34,559 nucleotides of DNA. It comes from a virus. Under the pieces are notes generated by a model that worked only from the letters and a program-made list of their open reading frames with translations, had not been told where the DNA came from and did not search any database. The stretch covers positions 1-34,559 of the IMG/VR virus record IMGVR_UViG_3300045902_000798. One strand, given 5' to 3'. This document shows positions 1-6,474 of the stretch, in pieces. Each line of letters starts with the position of its first letter. The first letter of the stretch is position 1. The position numbers were made by a program, and so were the translations under genes.

Positions 1-2
1 TT

Positions 3-287
3 CGCGCCGAGTGGACGCCGCCGGGTTTCGGGAGCGTCGATCCATACAAAGACAGCGTCGCCACGCTGAACCGGCTGCGCACGGGCACGCTGACGCTGCG
101 GCAGGCCATCGCCGAGCAGGGCTACGACCCCGACGCTCAGCTTGAACAGATCGCCGAGATCAACCGGCTGCTCGATGAGCGCGGCATCGTGCTCGACTGC
201 GACCCGCGCCGCGTGACCCAGAGCGGCGCACAACACAAGGAGCTTCAGAATGACCCCAACGAGAGAACGGCTGGAAGCCCAGTTTGA
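3..287 (+). CDS. phage portal protein, lambda family (C-terminal end only)
   Basis: The reading frame is open from the left edge to a TGA at 285-287, giving about 94 C-terminal residues. They contain the typical end of lambda gpB-like portals: a WTPPGFGSVDPYKD stretch, then TLRQAIAEQGYDPDAQLEQI followed by a charged helix. The portal is the dodecameric ring at the capsid vertex through which DNA is packaged and to which the tail attaches. The gene overlaps the next one by 38 bases, suggesting translational coupling. The terminase genes expected upstream are outside the window. Family assignment rests on the C-terminal pattern and on gene order (portal then protease/capsid); the body of the protein cannot be examined. 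Confidence 0.8.
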   Translation, partial: RAEWTPPGFGSVDPYKDSVATLNRLRTGTLTLRQAIAEQGYDPDAQLEQIAEINRLLDERGIVLDCDPRRVTQSGAQHKELQNDPNERTAGSPV

Positions 288-2121
288 GGCGCTGGCTCCA
301 GCCGACCGCGACGAGCGCACCGCAACGCTCGCCTGGTACACGGGCGCCTCGATCCGCCGCTACGACGCGCGCGGCCCGTTCGAGATGCGTTTTTCGATGG
401 AGCCGGGCGCGATTCGCATGGCGCGCCTCGCGAGCGGTTCGGCGCCGCTGCTCAACTCACATCGCGACTTCACCGTCGACGACGTCATCGGCGTGATCAC
501 CCGCGCGTGGGTCGAGAACGGCCAGGGCAAGGCGACGGTGCGTTTCTCGAAGCGCGCTGATGTCGATCCGGTCTGGCAGGACGTCCAGGACGGCATCCTG
601 CGCAACGCCTCGATGGGCGTGGCGATTCACGCGGCCGAAGACGTGACGCCGCAGGGGGCGGCAATGCGCCAGGTGCTGGTGACCGATTGGGAGCCCGAGG
701 AAGTATCGCTGGTGCCCATCGGCGCTGACCCGGGCGCGGGATTCAAGTTCGAACGGGCAACTGGCCCGAAGGAGACGAAGATGGACGAAACCATCGTTGA
801 CGTGGGCGGAGGGGCCCGTGTCGAAATCAACGTGGATGCCGTGCGGCAGGCCGCGGCGCTGGCCGAACGCACGCGCATCCGGGAAATCGAGAAGGTCGGC
901 TGCACGCTCGGCCTCGAGGCGCGGCTCGTAGCTCAACATGTGGAAGCGGGCACTTCGCTTGAGGAGTTCCGCAAGCTGGCGCTCGATGAACTCGCCAAAC
1001 GGAGCGACACTACGCCGATCCGCAGCGCGGCCGCCGTCGTGACGCGCGATGAGACCGAGACCCGCCGCGCCGGGATCATGGCGGCTCTGCTGCACCGCTA
1101 CGATCCGGCGGTCTTCCCCTTGAAGGACGAACTGGGCCGAGACTGGGCCGGGCAGACGCTGCTCGATCTGGCGAAGGAGTGCCTGGAGACCTCCGGCACG
1201 CGCACCAAACGGCTGCCGCGCCACGAGATCGCCAAGCTGGCGCTTTCGACCTCGGACTTCCCCTCGATCCTCGCCGACGTCGCCAACAAGACGCTGCGCC
1301 AAGCCTACGAGGCCTACCCGCGCACCTTCCTGCCGTTCTCGCGGCGGCGCTCGGCGGTCGATTTCAAGAACATCAACGCCGTGCAGTTGGGCGAAGCGCC
1401 GAGCCTGATGAAGGTGAATGAGAAGGGCGAGTTCACGCACGGCTCGATCGCCGAATCGAAGGAGACCTACAAGCTCGCCACCTATGGACGCATCGTCTCG
1501 ATCACGCGCCAAACCATCATCAACGACGATCTGAGCGCCTTCACGCGCATCCCGGCGGGCTTCGGCGTGGCGGCGGCGACGCTTGAAAGCGACACGGTGT
1601 GGGGCATCATCACCTCGAACCCGGCGATGGGCGATGGCGTGACGCTGTTCCATGCCAACCACGCAAACCTCAACACGGGCGCGGGCAGCGCGCTGGCGCT
1701 GGCCGGCCTCGGCGCGGGCATGGCGGCGATGGCCAAGCAGAAGGGTCTGGACGGCGTCACGGTGTTGAACGTGCAGCCGCGCTACCTGGTGGTGCCGGTG
1801 GCGTTGCAGCTCACGGCGTTCCAGATGATCGCGCCGAACCTCGCGCCGGCGAAGTCGGCCGATCTCGTGCCGGACTACATCCGCGCGTTGACGCCGATTG
1901 CCGAACCGCGCCTGGATGCCGCGAGCGCGGCGGCCTGGTATCTGTTCGCCTCGCCCGATCAAATCGACACGATCGAGTACGCCTACCTCGAAGGCCAGGA
2001 CGGCGTGTACATCGAAACGCGGCAGGGCTTCGACGTGGATGGGGTCGAAATCAAGGCGCGCCTCGACTTCGGAGCCAAGGCCATCGACTGGCGCGGGCTT
2101 CAGAAGAACGCGGGCGCGTAA
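250..2121 (+). CDS. prohead protease / scaffold / major capsid fusion protein
   Basis: This 623-residue protein joins functions that are separate genes in most phages. Residues 1-170 resemble an S78-type prohead protease: His71 in LLNSHRD and Ser121 in RNASMGV fit the catalytic His and Ser, followed by a typical WEPEEVSLVPIGADPGA segment. Residues 178-330 are charged and helical, as in a scaffold or delta domain. The rest is an HK97-fold major capsid protein of the Mu gpT-like type, with SRRRSAVDFKNINAVQLGEA, GRIVSITRQTIINDDLSAF and FHANHANL. Maturation would require self-cleavage between protease/scaffold and shell. An internal ATG at 781 has its own strong Shine-Dalgarno, so a protease-free capsid chain may also be made. 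Such protease/capsid fusions are known in some phages. Start ATG 250 overlaps the portal end. Confidence 0.9.
   Translation: MTPTRERLEAQFEALAPADRDERTATLAWYTGASIRRYDARGPFEMRFSMEPGAIRMARLASGSAPLLNSHRDFTVDDVIGVITRAWVENGQGKATVRFSKRADVDPVWQDVQDGILRNASMGVAIHAAEDVTPQGAAMRQVLVTDWEPEEVSLVPIGADPGAGFKFERATGPKETKMDETIVDVGGGARVEINVDAVRQAAALAERTRIREIEKVGCTLGLEARLVAQHVEAGTSLEEFRKLALDELAKRSDTTPIRSAAAVVTRDETETRRAGIMAALLHRYDPAVFPLKDELGRDWAGQTLLDLAKECLETSGTRTKRLPRHEIAKLALSTSDFPSILADVANKTLRQAYEAYPRTFLPFSRRRSAVDFKNINAVQLGEAPSLMKVNEKGEFTHGSIAESKETYKLATYGRIVSITRQTIINDDLSAFTRIPAGFGVAAATLESDTVWGIITSNPAMGDGVTLFHANHANLNTGAGSALALAGLGAGMAAMAKQKGLDGVTVLNVQPRYLVVPVALQLTAFQMIAPNLAPAKSADLVPDYIRALTPIAEPRLDAASAAAWYLFASPDQIDTIEYAYLEGQDGVYIETRQGFDVDGVEIKARLDFGAKAIDWRGLQKNAGA
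769..783 (+). promoter_or_regulatory. internal ribosome-binding site and start inside the protease-capsid gene
   Basis: AAGGAGA at 769-775 lies 5-6 bases before an in-frame ATG at 781 (Met178 of the fusion). This falls exactly where the protease domain ends and the scaffold/capsid part begins. Initiation here would give a 446-residue scaffold-capsid protein in excess over the full-length fusion. This parallels lambda C/Nu3, where an internal start yields scaffold from within the protease gene. The Shine-Dalgarno is seen directly; its use is inferred. Confidence 0.5.
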
Positions 2122-2138
2122 TCGAGGAGGACTGAAAT

Positions 2139-2480
2139 ATGAAGAACTACGTGCAGAAGGGCGAAACGTTGACGCTCACCGCGCCCTACGCGGTGAGCTC
2201 GGGCGGCGGCGCGCTGGTCGGCTCGATCTTCGGCGTGGCCGCCGCGGACTACGCGAGCGGCGCCGAAGGGGAGTTCCAGGTCGAGGGCGTCTTTGACCTG
2301 ACGCGGGAGACCGGTGGCAGCACGGCCTGGTCGGCCGGCGACCTTGTTTACTGGGACAACACCAACAAGCGCGCAACGAAGACCGCGGCCAGCAACAAGC
2401 TCATTGGTGTGGCCGCGAGGGCTGCGGCCGACGGGGACGCCACGGGCCGCGTGCGGCTGAACGGCGCATTCCTCTCCTGA
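2139..2480 (+). CDS. DUF2190 family capsid-associated protein
   Basis: This 113-residue protein starts MKNYVQKGETLTLTAPYAV and contains GDLVYWDNTNKRATKTA and LIGVAARAAADGDATGRVRL. These features are typical of DUF2190, a small beta-rich protein encoded directly after the major capsid gene in many siphoviruses and probably a capsid decoration or stabilisation protein. A strong GAGGAGG Shine-Dalgarno precedes ATG 2139. The stop TGA at 2478-2480 overlaps the next start by one base (TGATG). Length and position fit the family well. The exact role in the virion is inferred from family and neighbours. Confidence 0.85.
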   Translation: MKNYVQKGETLTLTAPYAVSSGGGALVGSIFGVAAADYASGAEGEFQVEGVFDLTRETGGSTAWSAGDLVYWDNTNKRATKTAASNKLIGVAARAAADGDATGRVRLNGAFLS

Positions 2481-2782
2481 TGGCGTTCGCGGATCAGGTG
2501 AGCCGGGTGGATGAGGCCTGCCTGCGGGCTTTTGGGCGGGTGGTCGCCTACTTGCCCGAGGCCGGTGGGCAAGCTTTCGTCCGCGCGGTGTTTCAGCCGG
2601 TGCGCGAGGCCGAGGACGCTTCGCCGGGCGTCTATGCCGTGCTGTTCGTGAGGTTGGCGGATCTGCCCGCGACGCCCGTGCGCGGGGACGAAGTCGAGAT
2701 CGAAACGGTCCGCTACAAGGTCTTCGACATCGAGGCTGATGCCGAGGGCGCAGCCGTGCTCCGGCTCCGCAAGACGGGCTGA
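2480..2782 (+). CDS. phage head-tail joining protein
   Basis: This 100-residue protein begins MAFADQVSRVDEACLRAFG and ends with VRGDEVEIETVRYKVFDIE...LRLRKTG, the beta-strand pattern of gpFII-like head-tail joining proteins. These sit beneath the portal and connector and create the surface to which the preassembled tail binds. ATG 2480 shares its A with the stop of the DUF2190 gene, so translation is coupled. Its own stop is followed directly by a 24-base perfect palindrome. Length (about 100) and position between capsid and tail genes match the family. Confidence 0.75.
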   Translation: MAFADQVSRVDEACLRAFGRVVAYLPEAGGQAFVRAVFQPVREAEDASPGVYAVLFVRLADLPATPVRGDEVEIETVRYKVFDIEADAEGAAVLRLRKTG

Positions 2783-2805
2783 CTTGTGGAAGATCTTCCA
2801 CAAGT
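2782..2805 (+). repeat. 24-base perfect palindrome after the head-tail joining gene
   Basis: The arm ACTTGTGGAAGA (2782-2793) is followed without a spacer by its exact reverse complement (2794-2805). It starts on the last base of the preceding TGA. No T-run follows, so it is not a normal intrinsic terminator. It could form a hairpin in mRNA or be a dimeric protein-binding site. Confidence 0.75.
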
Positions 2806-2809
2806 TGAG

Positions 2810-2833
2810 ACTTCCGCGCAATTGCTCGGAAGT
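2810..2833 (+). repeat. second inverted repeat, just before the tail-completion gene
   Basis: ACTTCCG (2810-2816) pairs with CGGAAGT (2827-2833). The 10-base loop contains the palindrome GCAATTGC (2818-2825). It lies four bases after the first palindrome and 16 bases before the next start codon, so it could affect translation or RNA processing at the only real gap in the head operon. Confidence 0.55.
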
Positions 2834-2849
2834 TGTTTCGGGGTGACGC

Positions 2850-3305
2850 ATGCCGAGTGTCCGTGTCTACCAGAAGAAGCAACTGCGGCTCGATCTGCTC
2901 AACTTCCGCCAGAGGCAGATGTATGCGCTGGGCAGCATCGGCGTCGCGGCGGTGAAATCGCGGCTCGCCGCGGCACAGGGCCCCGAAGATTCCGCAGCCA
3001 AGCCGCTCACCAAGCGCTACGCGATCTTCAAGACCCGGAAAGGCATGGGCAACCGCCGCGATCTCCGGCTCACGGGGCAGATGCTTGCCAATTTCACCGT
3101 GCGCACCGTCACCGACAACCGCGCCAAGGCGAGCCTCTCGACCCGCAAGGACCGCATCAAAGCCTGGGCCAACCAGAAACGTGAGGCATGGATGGTGTTC
3201 TCGCCCAAAAACAAGGCCGCCGTGGCTGAAGCAGGCGGAAAGATGCTGCGTCAGTTGATCCCGAGACTCATCGTCGAGCGCACGTTAGGAGGCAGGCAGC
3301 AGTGA
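2850..3305 (+). CDS. phage virion morphogenesis / tail completion protein
   Basis: This 151-residue basic protein contains LGSIGVAAVKSRLAAAQGPE, LTKRYAIFKTRKGMGNRRD and LRLTGQMLANFTVR, a pattern seen in gpS/HK97 gp10-like virion morphogenesis proteins that finish the head-tail connection or tail end. The Lys/Arg-rich N-terminal half fits DNA or connector contact. ATG 2850 has no strong Shine-Dalgarno and follows the two inverted repeats at 2782-2833. It ends in a GTGA overlap with the next gene. Assignment is by pattern and operon position. Confidence 0.65.
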   Translation: MPSVRVYQKKQLRLDLLNFRQRQMYALGSIGVAAVKSRLAAAQGPEDSAAKPLTKRYAIFKTRKGMGNRRDLRLTGQMLANFTVRTVTDNRAKASLSTRKDRIKAWANQKREAWMVFSPKNKAAVAEAGGKMLRQLIPRLIVERTLGGRQQ

Positions 3306-3775
3306 TCAATCCGGCAGAACTCATCGACAACCTGGTCGCAATGCTCCGCGATATCCCGGAACTGGTCGCCGAGATGGAGGGCGACCCGCAGCGGATCTTC
3401 GCCTATCACGATCAGTACCCGAGGCGCGCGAGCCTGGCGGCGGCGATTCATGAGATGCCCGCGCCGGGCATCATGGCCGCCTGGCAGGGGACGCAGCCGT
3501 GGAGCTTCGGCACTGTTGATGTCTGGCGGCACCAGGTCACGCTCTACCTGCGGGCTCGCGAGACATTCGAGGGCGACCCGCCCACAGCCTACTACCGGCT
3601 GTTCCGGCTGATCACCAAGGGCGTGCCGTCGTCGCTGGGGGTGCCGATGTTGAGCGCTACGGTGCATCCGTCCTGCCACCCGATGGACCTGCCGCTGATC
3701 CAGCGGCAGACCGACGCCGAGGGGCTCGACTACTTCGAAGTCCCGCTGAGTTTCACGGAGATGGGAGATGACTGA
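3302..3775 (+). CDS. probable phage tail terminator / minor tail protein
   Basis: This 157-residue protein starts with GTG 3302, four bases inside the preceding stop (GTGA), with AGGAGGC just upstream. It begins MINPAELIDNLVAMLRDIPEL and has an alternating alpha/beta pattern with a final PLSFTEMGDD. Proteins of this size placed between the head-tail completion protein and the tail tube are usually tail terminators (gpU-like), which cap the tail tube and fix its length. No catalytic motif is seen. The role is inferred mainly from position. Confidence 0.5.
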   Translation: MINPAELIDNLVAMLRDIPELVAEMEGDPQRIFAYHDQYPRRASLAAAIHEMPAPGIMAAWQGTQPWSFGTVDVWRHQVTLYLRARETFEGDPPTAYYRLFRLITKGVPSSLGVPMLSATVHPSCHPMDLPLIQRQTDAEGLDYFEVPLSFTEMGDD

Positions 3776-3938
3776 AACCGTACTCATGTGCTCGCCCGAG
3801 GGCGAGGTGCAGGAAGTGGAAGCCACGCCGGCGAAGATCGTGCCGCTCATGGTGCGTGGCTGGCGGCAAGTCACGGAAGAGGAGGGAACGCCTGATGTCC
3901 GTCGCGCGGATGCAGGAGATCCAGATCTGCTTCGGTAA
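3768..3938 (+). CDS. small phage protein, 56 residues
   Basis: A short gene starts at ATG 3768, overlapping the previous gene by eight bases, and stops at TAA 3936-3938, overlapping the tail tube start. It encodes MTETVLMCSPEGEVQEVEAT..., then VPLMVRGWRQVTEEEG. This resembles the many tiny phage proteins with an acidic strand followed by an RGWR motif that are found next to tail genes. The overlaps on both sides fit a coupled gene better than chance. The function is unknown. Confidence 0.55.
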   Translation: MTETVLMCSPEGEVQEVEATPAKIVPLMVRGWRQVTEEEGTPDVRRADAGDPDLLR

Positions 3939-4935
3939 GCAGAAGCAGGCCGACATCTCTACGCCCAACACCGGCGTCCAGATGTGGCAGTTGCGGAAGT
4001 TGAACGCGCAGCTCGCCAACCCGAAGCTGAACACGGAAAACGACGCCGAAGAGTTCGGCAAGGGCCACGAGTTTCCCACGCAGTCGTTCCAGACTTCGTG
4101 GGACGTGAACGGCACGCTCGAGAAATATCTCGGCGCGGAGATCGGCGCCTGGGCGATGGCCTTTGGCCTGGGCAAGGTTGTGAAGTCTGGCACGGCGCCG
4201 AACTTCACCTACACCTGCACGCCGCTGTTTCCGGCGAACGGCGATGCGGCCGAACTGCCTTACTTCAGCTTCGTCGAGCAGATTCGCCCGGGCGCGGGCG
4301 TCGTCGTGGACCGCATGGCCGTGGGCTGCGTGGTCGAAGGCTGGACCATCTCGATCGGCTCGGGCCCGGGCCGCGCGAACTCGAAGATCACGGTCGAGTT
4401 CGTCGGCTCGGGCAGGTACGTCGAGCCCTCGGGCATCACGATGCCGGCGGCGACCGTCGAAAAACTGTTGCCCTCGGCGTCGCTGGCGCTCACGATCAAC
4501 GGCGTCAACTACGTCTCGAACAAGAACATCGTTTCGCTCGAAACCTCGTGGAAGAACAACGTCCGGATGGACGGCGGCTTCTATCCCGGTTCCGGCTTCC
4601 AGACGGCGGGCGACGGCGCAAGCGGCGCCATCCGCGGCCGCCTCGAGTTCGGCAACCGCCAGGGGACGCTTCGGTTCGTCGCCCGCTTCGAGAACGGTTC
4701 AACGGAGCTCACGAAACTTCGGCAGCAGACGACAGGCACTGCGGTGCTGGCGCTCACCTACGACGCCAACAACTCACTCGAAATCACTTGGCACAAGGTC
4801 TCGTTCTCTTCCGCCGAGGTCGGCGAGACCGACGGCATCGTCACCGTGTCGGTCGAGTGCCTGCCGATGTGGGATGAGACCAATGGCATCGTCTCGGCCG
4901 TGGCGAAGTGCAGCGTGGACGGCATCGCTCAGTAA
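3895..4935 (+). CDS. phage tail tube protein
   Basis: ATG 3895 is chosen because GAGGAGGGA lies just upstream; a GTG 39 bases earlier would add a basic stretch unlike the family. The 346-residue product has the repeated beta-strand pattern of a long tail tube (major tail) protein. It includes FPTQSFQTSWDVNGTLEKYL, a middle segment GWTISIGSGPGRANSKITVE and a C-terminal FSSAEVGETDGIVTVSVECL. It would polymerise into the hollow tube around the tape measure protein. Its place directly before the frameshifting chaperone and the tape measure is the standard siphovirus order. It is longer than a typical 200-residue tube protein, so it may carry an extra surface domain. Confidence 0.75.
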   Translation: MSVARMQEIQICFGKQKQADISTPNTGVQMWQLRKLNAQLANPKLNTENDAEEFGKGHEFPTQSFQTSWDVNGTLEKYLGAEIGAWAMAFGLGKVVKSGTAPNFTYTCTPLFPANGDAAELPYFSFVEQIRPGAGVVVDRMAVGCVVEGWTISIGSGPGRANSKITVEFVGSGRYVEPSGITMPAATVEKLLPSASLALTINGVNYVSNKNIVSLETSWKNNVRMDGGFYPGSGFQTAGDGASGAIRGRLEFGNRQGTLRFVARFENGSTELTKLRQQTTGTAVLALTYDANNSLEITWHKVSFSSAEVGETDGIVTVSVECLPMWDETNGIVSAVAKCSVDGIAQ

Positions 4936-4944
4936 GGAACTGCC

Positions 4945-5547
4945 ATGTTTGACGCAAAGCAACCCATCACCATCCAACTGCGCACGCCCGATGGCGTGAA
5001 GCCCGTCCGCGTGCGCTTCCCCTCCGACGAGGAGTGGATCGAACGCCAGAAGAAACGCAAGGTCATCGTGAAGCAACTGGGGCGTGGTGTCTCCGAAACG
5101 ACGATCCCCGACTCGGCCGAAGCCGATGCCGCCCTGCTCGCCAGGATCCGCGCGCCGGAGGAAAACGCGCCCGAGGTCGATGCCTTCGAAGCCAGCCGCA
5201 TTATCGAGCAGTTGAGCCAGGCCGATGTCGATGACGTGGTCCAGGTGGGCGACGGCTTCCGCGTGACGATGCGCGTCATCGGCGGCACGGTGAGCCACGT
5301 GCTGCGAATGCCCTCGGCTAAAGATGTGTTTGAGTACCGCCGCGGCTTCGCGCGCGTGCTCGATCTGCCCTACAACCGCCAGGAACTGATCATCAACCTG
5401 GCGCCGGCGGCCGCGCTCTTTAAGAAACTCCTCGAATCCTCCGAGGGCTACTCGGGCGACGTGCCCGTCATCCACCAAGCCGTTGCGGTGAAAGCCGCGA
5501 TCGATGCTGTGGACGGCGTCTTCCAGGAGATCGGCGACCCAAACTGA
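4945..5547 (+). CDS. tail assembly chaperone, short form (gpG-like)
   Basis: This 200-residue acidic protein lies nine bases after the tail tube gene and is in the position of lambda gpG. It has TIQLRTPDGVKPVRVRFPSD, a helical centre and LPYNRQELIINLAPAAALF. It would coat and fold the tape measure protein during tail assembly. The last codons before TGA 5545-5547 are CCA AAC, forming the heptamer C CCA AAC at 5538-5544, a -1 slippery site. A minority of ribosomes would continue in the -1 frame to make the extended form. I do not recognise close sequence family members; the call rests on context and the frameshift signal. Confidence 0.7.
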   Translation: MFDAKQPITIQLRTPDGVKPVRVRFPSDEEWIERQKKRKVIVKQLGRGVSETTIPDSAEADAALLARIRAPEENAPEVDAFEASRIIEQLSQADVDDVVQVGDGFRVTMRVIGGTVSHVLRMPSAKDVFEYRRGFARVLDLPYNRQELIINLAPAAALFKKLLESSEGYSGDVPVIHQAVAVKAAIDAVDGVFQEIGDPN

Positions 5548-5876
5548 CGCCCGGGGAGTGGCCGGAGCGGCCCTCCCTGCGATTCTTGATCCACTGGGCC
5601 CTTCGCCGCGACGAACTCTGTGACCCGAGCCTCTGCCCCGACGCGCCCGACGACGGCAGCCGCTGCGATCACTGCCCGCTCGACAAGCTCGATGCCGCGC
5701 AATCCTCCGAGGCGGGTCTGCTGCTCCGGCGCGCGCTCGACCTTCGGGCGGCGCTGAAGCTGGGCATCCGGATTTCCCTTGAAGAAATCCGAGCCGACGA
5801 GTTCTACGCCATGTTGGTCCTCGAAGAGGAGCGCGAGCGGCTGGATCAAGAGAGGATCGATCACCGAAGGTCCTGA
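4945..5876 (+). CDS. tail assembly chaperone, -1 frameshift product (gpGT-like, about 310 residues)
   Basis: After slippage at 5538-5544 the -1 frame is open through LTPGEWPERPSLRFLIHWAL and on to TGA 5874-5876, adding about 110 residues. This extension has no good start codon of its own (only a TTG at 5586), which supports its being read as an extension. It contains a C-x4-C-x9-C-x2-C cluster (CDPSLC...CDHC) that could bind zinc, then LRAALKLGIRISLEEIRADE and an acidic helical end. In lambda the T extension recruits the tail tube protein to the tape measure. The same role is inferred here. Confidence 0.7.
5538..5577 (+). promoter_or_regulatory. programmed -1 frameshift signal (slippery heptamer plus hairpin)
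   Basis: The heptamer CCCAAAC (5538-5544) is in the zero-frame phase C CCA AAC, matching X XXY YYZ, and the zero-frame stop TGA follows at once. Nine bases downstream is a hairpin: GGGAG (5554-5558) pairs with CTCCC (5573-5577) and GGCC (5560-5563) with GGCC (5569-5572), with a bulged T and a five-base loop. Heptamer, spacing and hairpin together match known tail-chaperone frameshift sites. Confidence 0.75.
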
Positions 5877-6424
5877 TTGGGCGTAACCGCCTCTATTGGA
5901 ATCCAACACTCGGTTTCATCCTCGCGCAGGTCCTTGAATTTCTCGTCTACTAGTCGGATGCGCGCCTTAGTGAAAGTCTTCTCCAAAACCTTTACGCGAT
6001 CAGGCGGGCCGACGAATATAGGCCCTTCCCATCCGGCGCGTCTCGCTTCCCGGCCTGTCGCTCTCAGGAACTCTTCTCGATCAATAGCGCCCGCTTTTAT
6101 GATGCGATTCAGAGCGTCCTCTGACGGAGCGCAGACCGCTGGCTGTGACACGGATACAGTGCTGCCAATCGTTGCTGATCGTGGGTGGCCGGTGTTATCC
6201 GAAAAGAACAACACCTTTGCGAGCCAAATTCCGACGGCCAGGGCAACGATCGTCGGAAATACCCTGGGGCGCGTAGTCATCTTTGCTCCCTGCTCACCAT
6301 TCGTAGCGACTGGCGCGCGGTTCTGTACCGGCGGCAAGGAGGCGCCAGCCAGCGTGAACGCGTGGCCGCAATCACATCGATCAGCACTCGCCGGATTCTC
6401 AAGCCCGCAGGCAGGGCAAGTCAT
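5861..6424 (-). CDS. zinc-ribbon membrane protein, antisense cargo (moron)
   Basis: This gene is read against the late operon. ATG 6424 is preferred because the product then begins MTCPACG, typical of zinc-ribbon proteins. A further-upstream start at 6463 would run into the tape measure ribosome-binding site. The 187-residue product has Cys3, Cys6, Cys17 and Cys19 (CPACG...CDCGHAF), one membrane helix at about 56-75 (FPTIVALAVGIWLAKVLFF), and a soluble C-terminal domain with GAIDREEFLRATGREARRAG. It ends 16 bases inside the chaperone extension, converging with it. Local base composition is less GC-rich than its neighbours, suggesting recent acquisition. It is probably a lysogen-expressed cargo gene. 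The function is unknown. Confidence 0.65.
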   Translation of the reverse strand: MTCPACGLENPASADRCDCGHAFTLAGASLPPVQNRAPVATNGEQGAKMTTRPRVFPTIVALAVGIWLAKVLFFSDNTGHPRSATIGSTVSVSQPAVCAPSEDALNRIIKAGAIDREEFLRATGREARRAGWEGPIFVGPPDRVKVLEKTFTKARIRLVDEKFKDLREDETECWIPIEAVTPNQDLR

Positions 6425-6474
6425 AACTACAAAAGCATGCCATGAGTCGTTGCTGAATAACAAGGGCGATTCCT

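Noticed and set aside
457-1962. Long opposite-strand open frame (501 codons) inside the protease-capsid gene
   Set aside because: It is Arg/His/Gly-rich low-complexity translation typical of antisense frames in GC-rich DNA; the forward frame carries protease and capsid motifs.
2786-3184. Forward open frame of 132 codons overlapping the tail-completion gene
   Set aside because: It runs through the palindromes and then reads the real gene out of frame into Gln/Arg/His-rich sequence.
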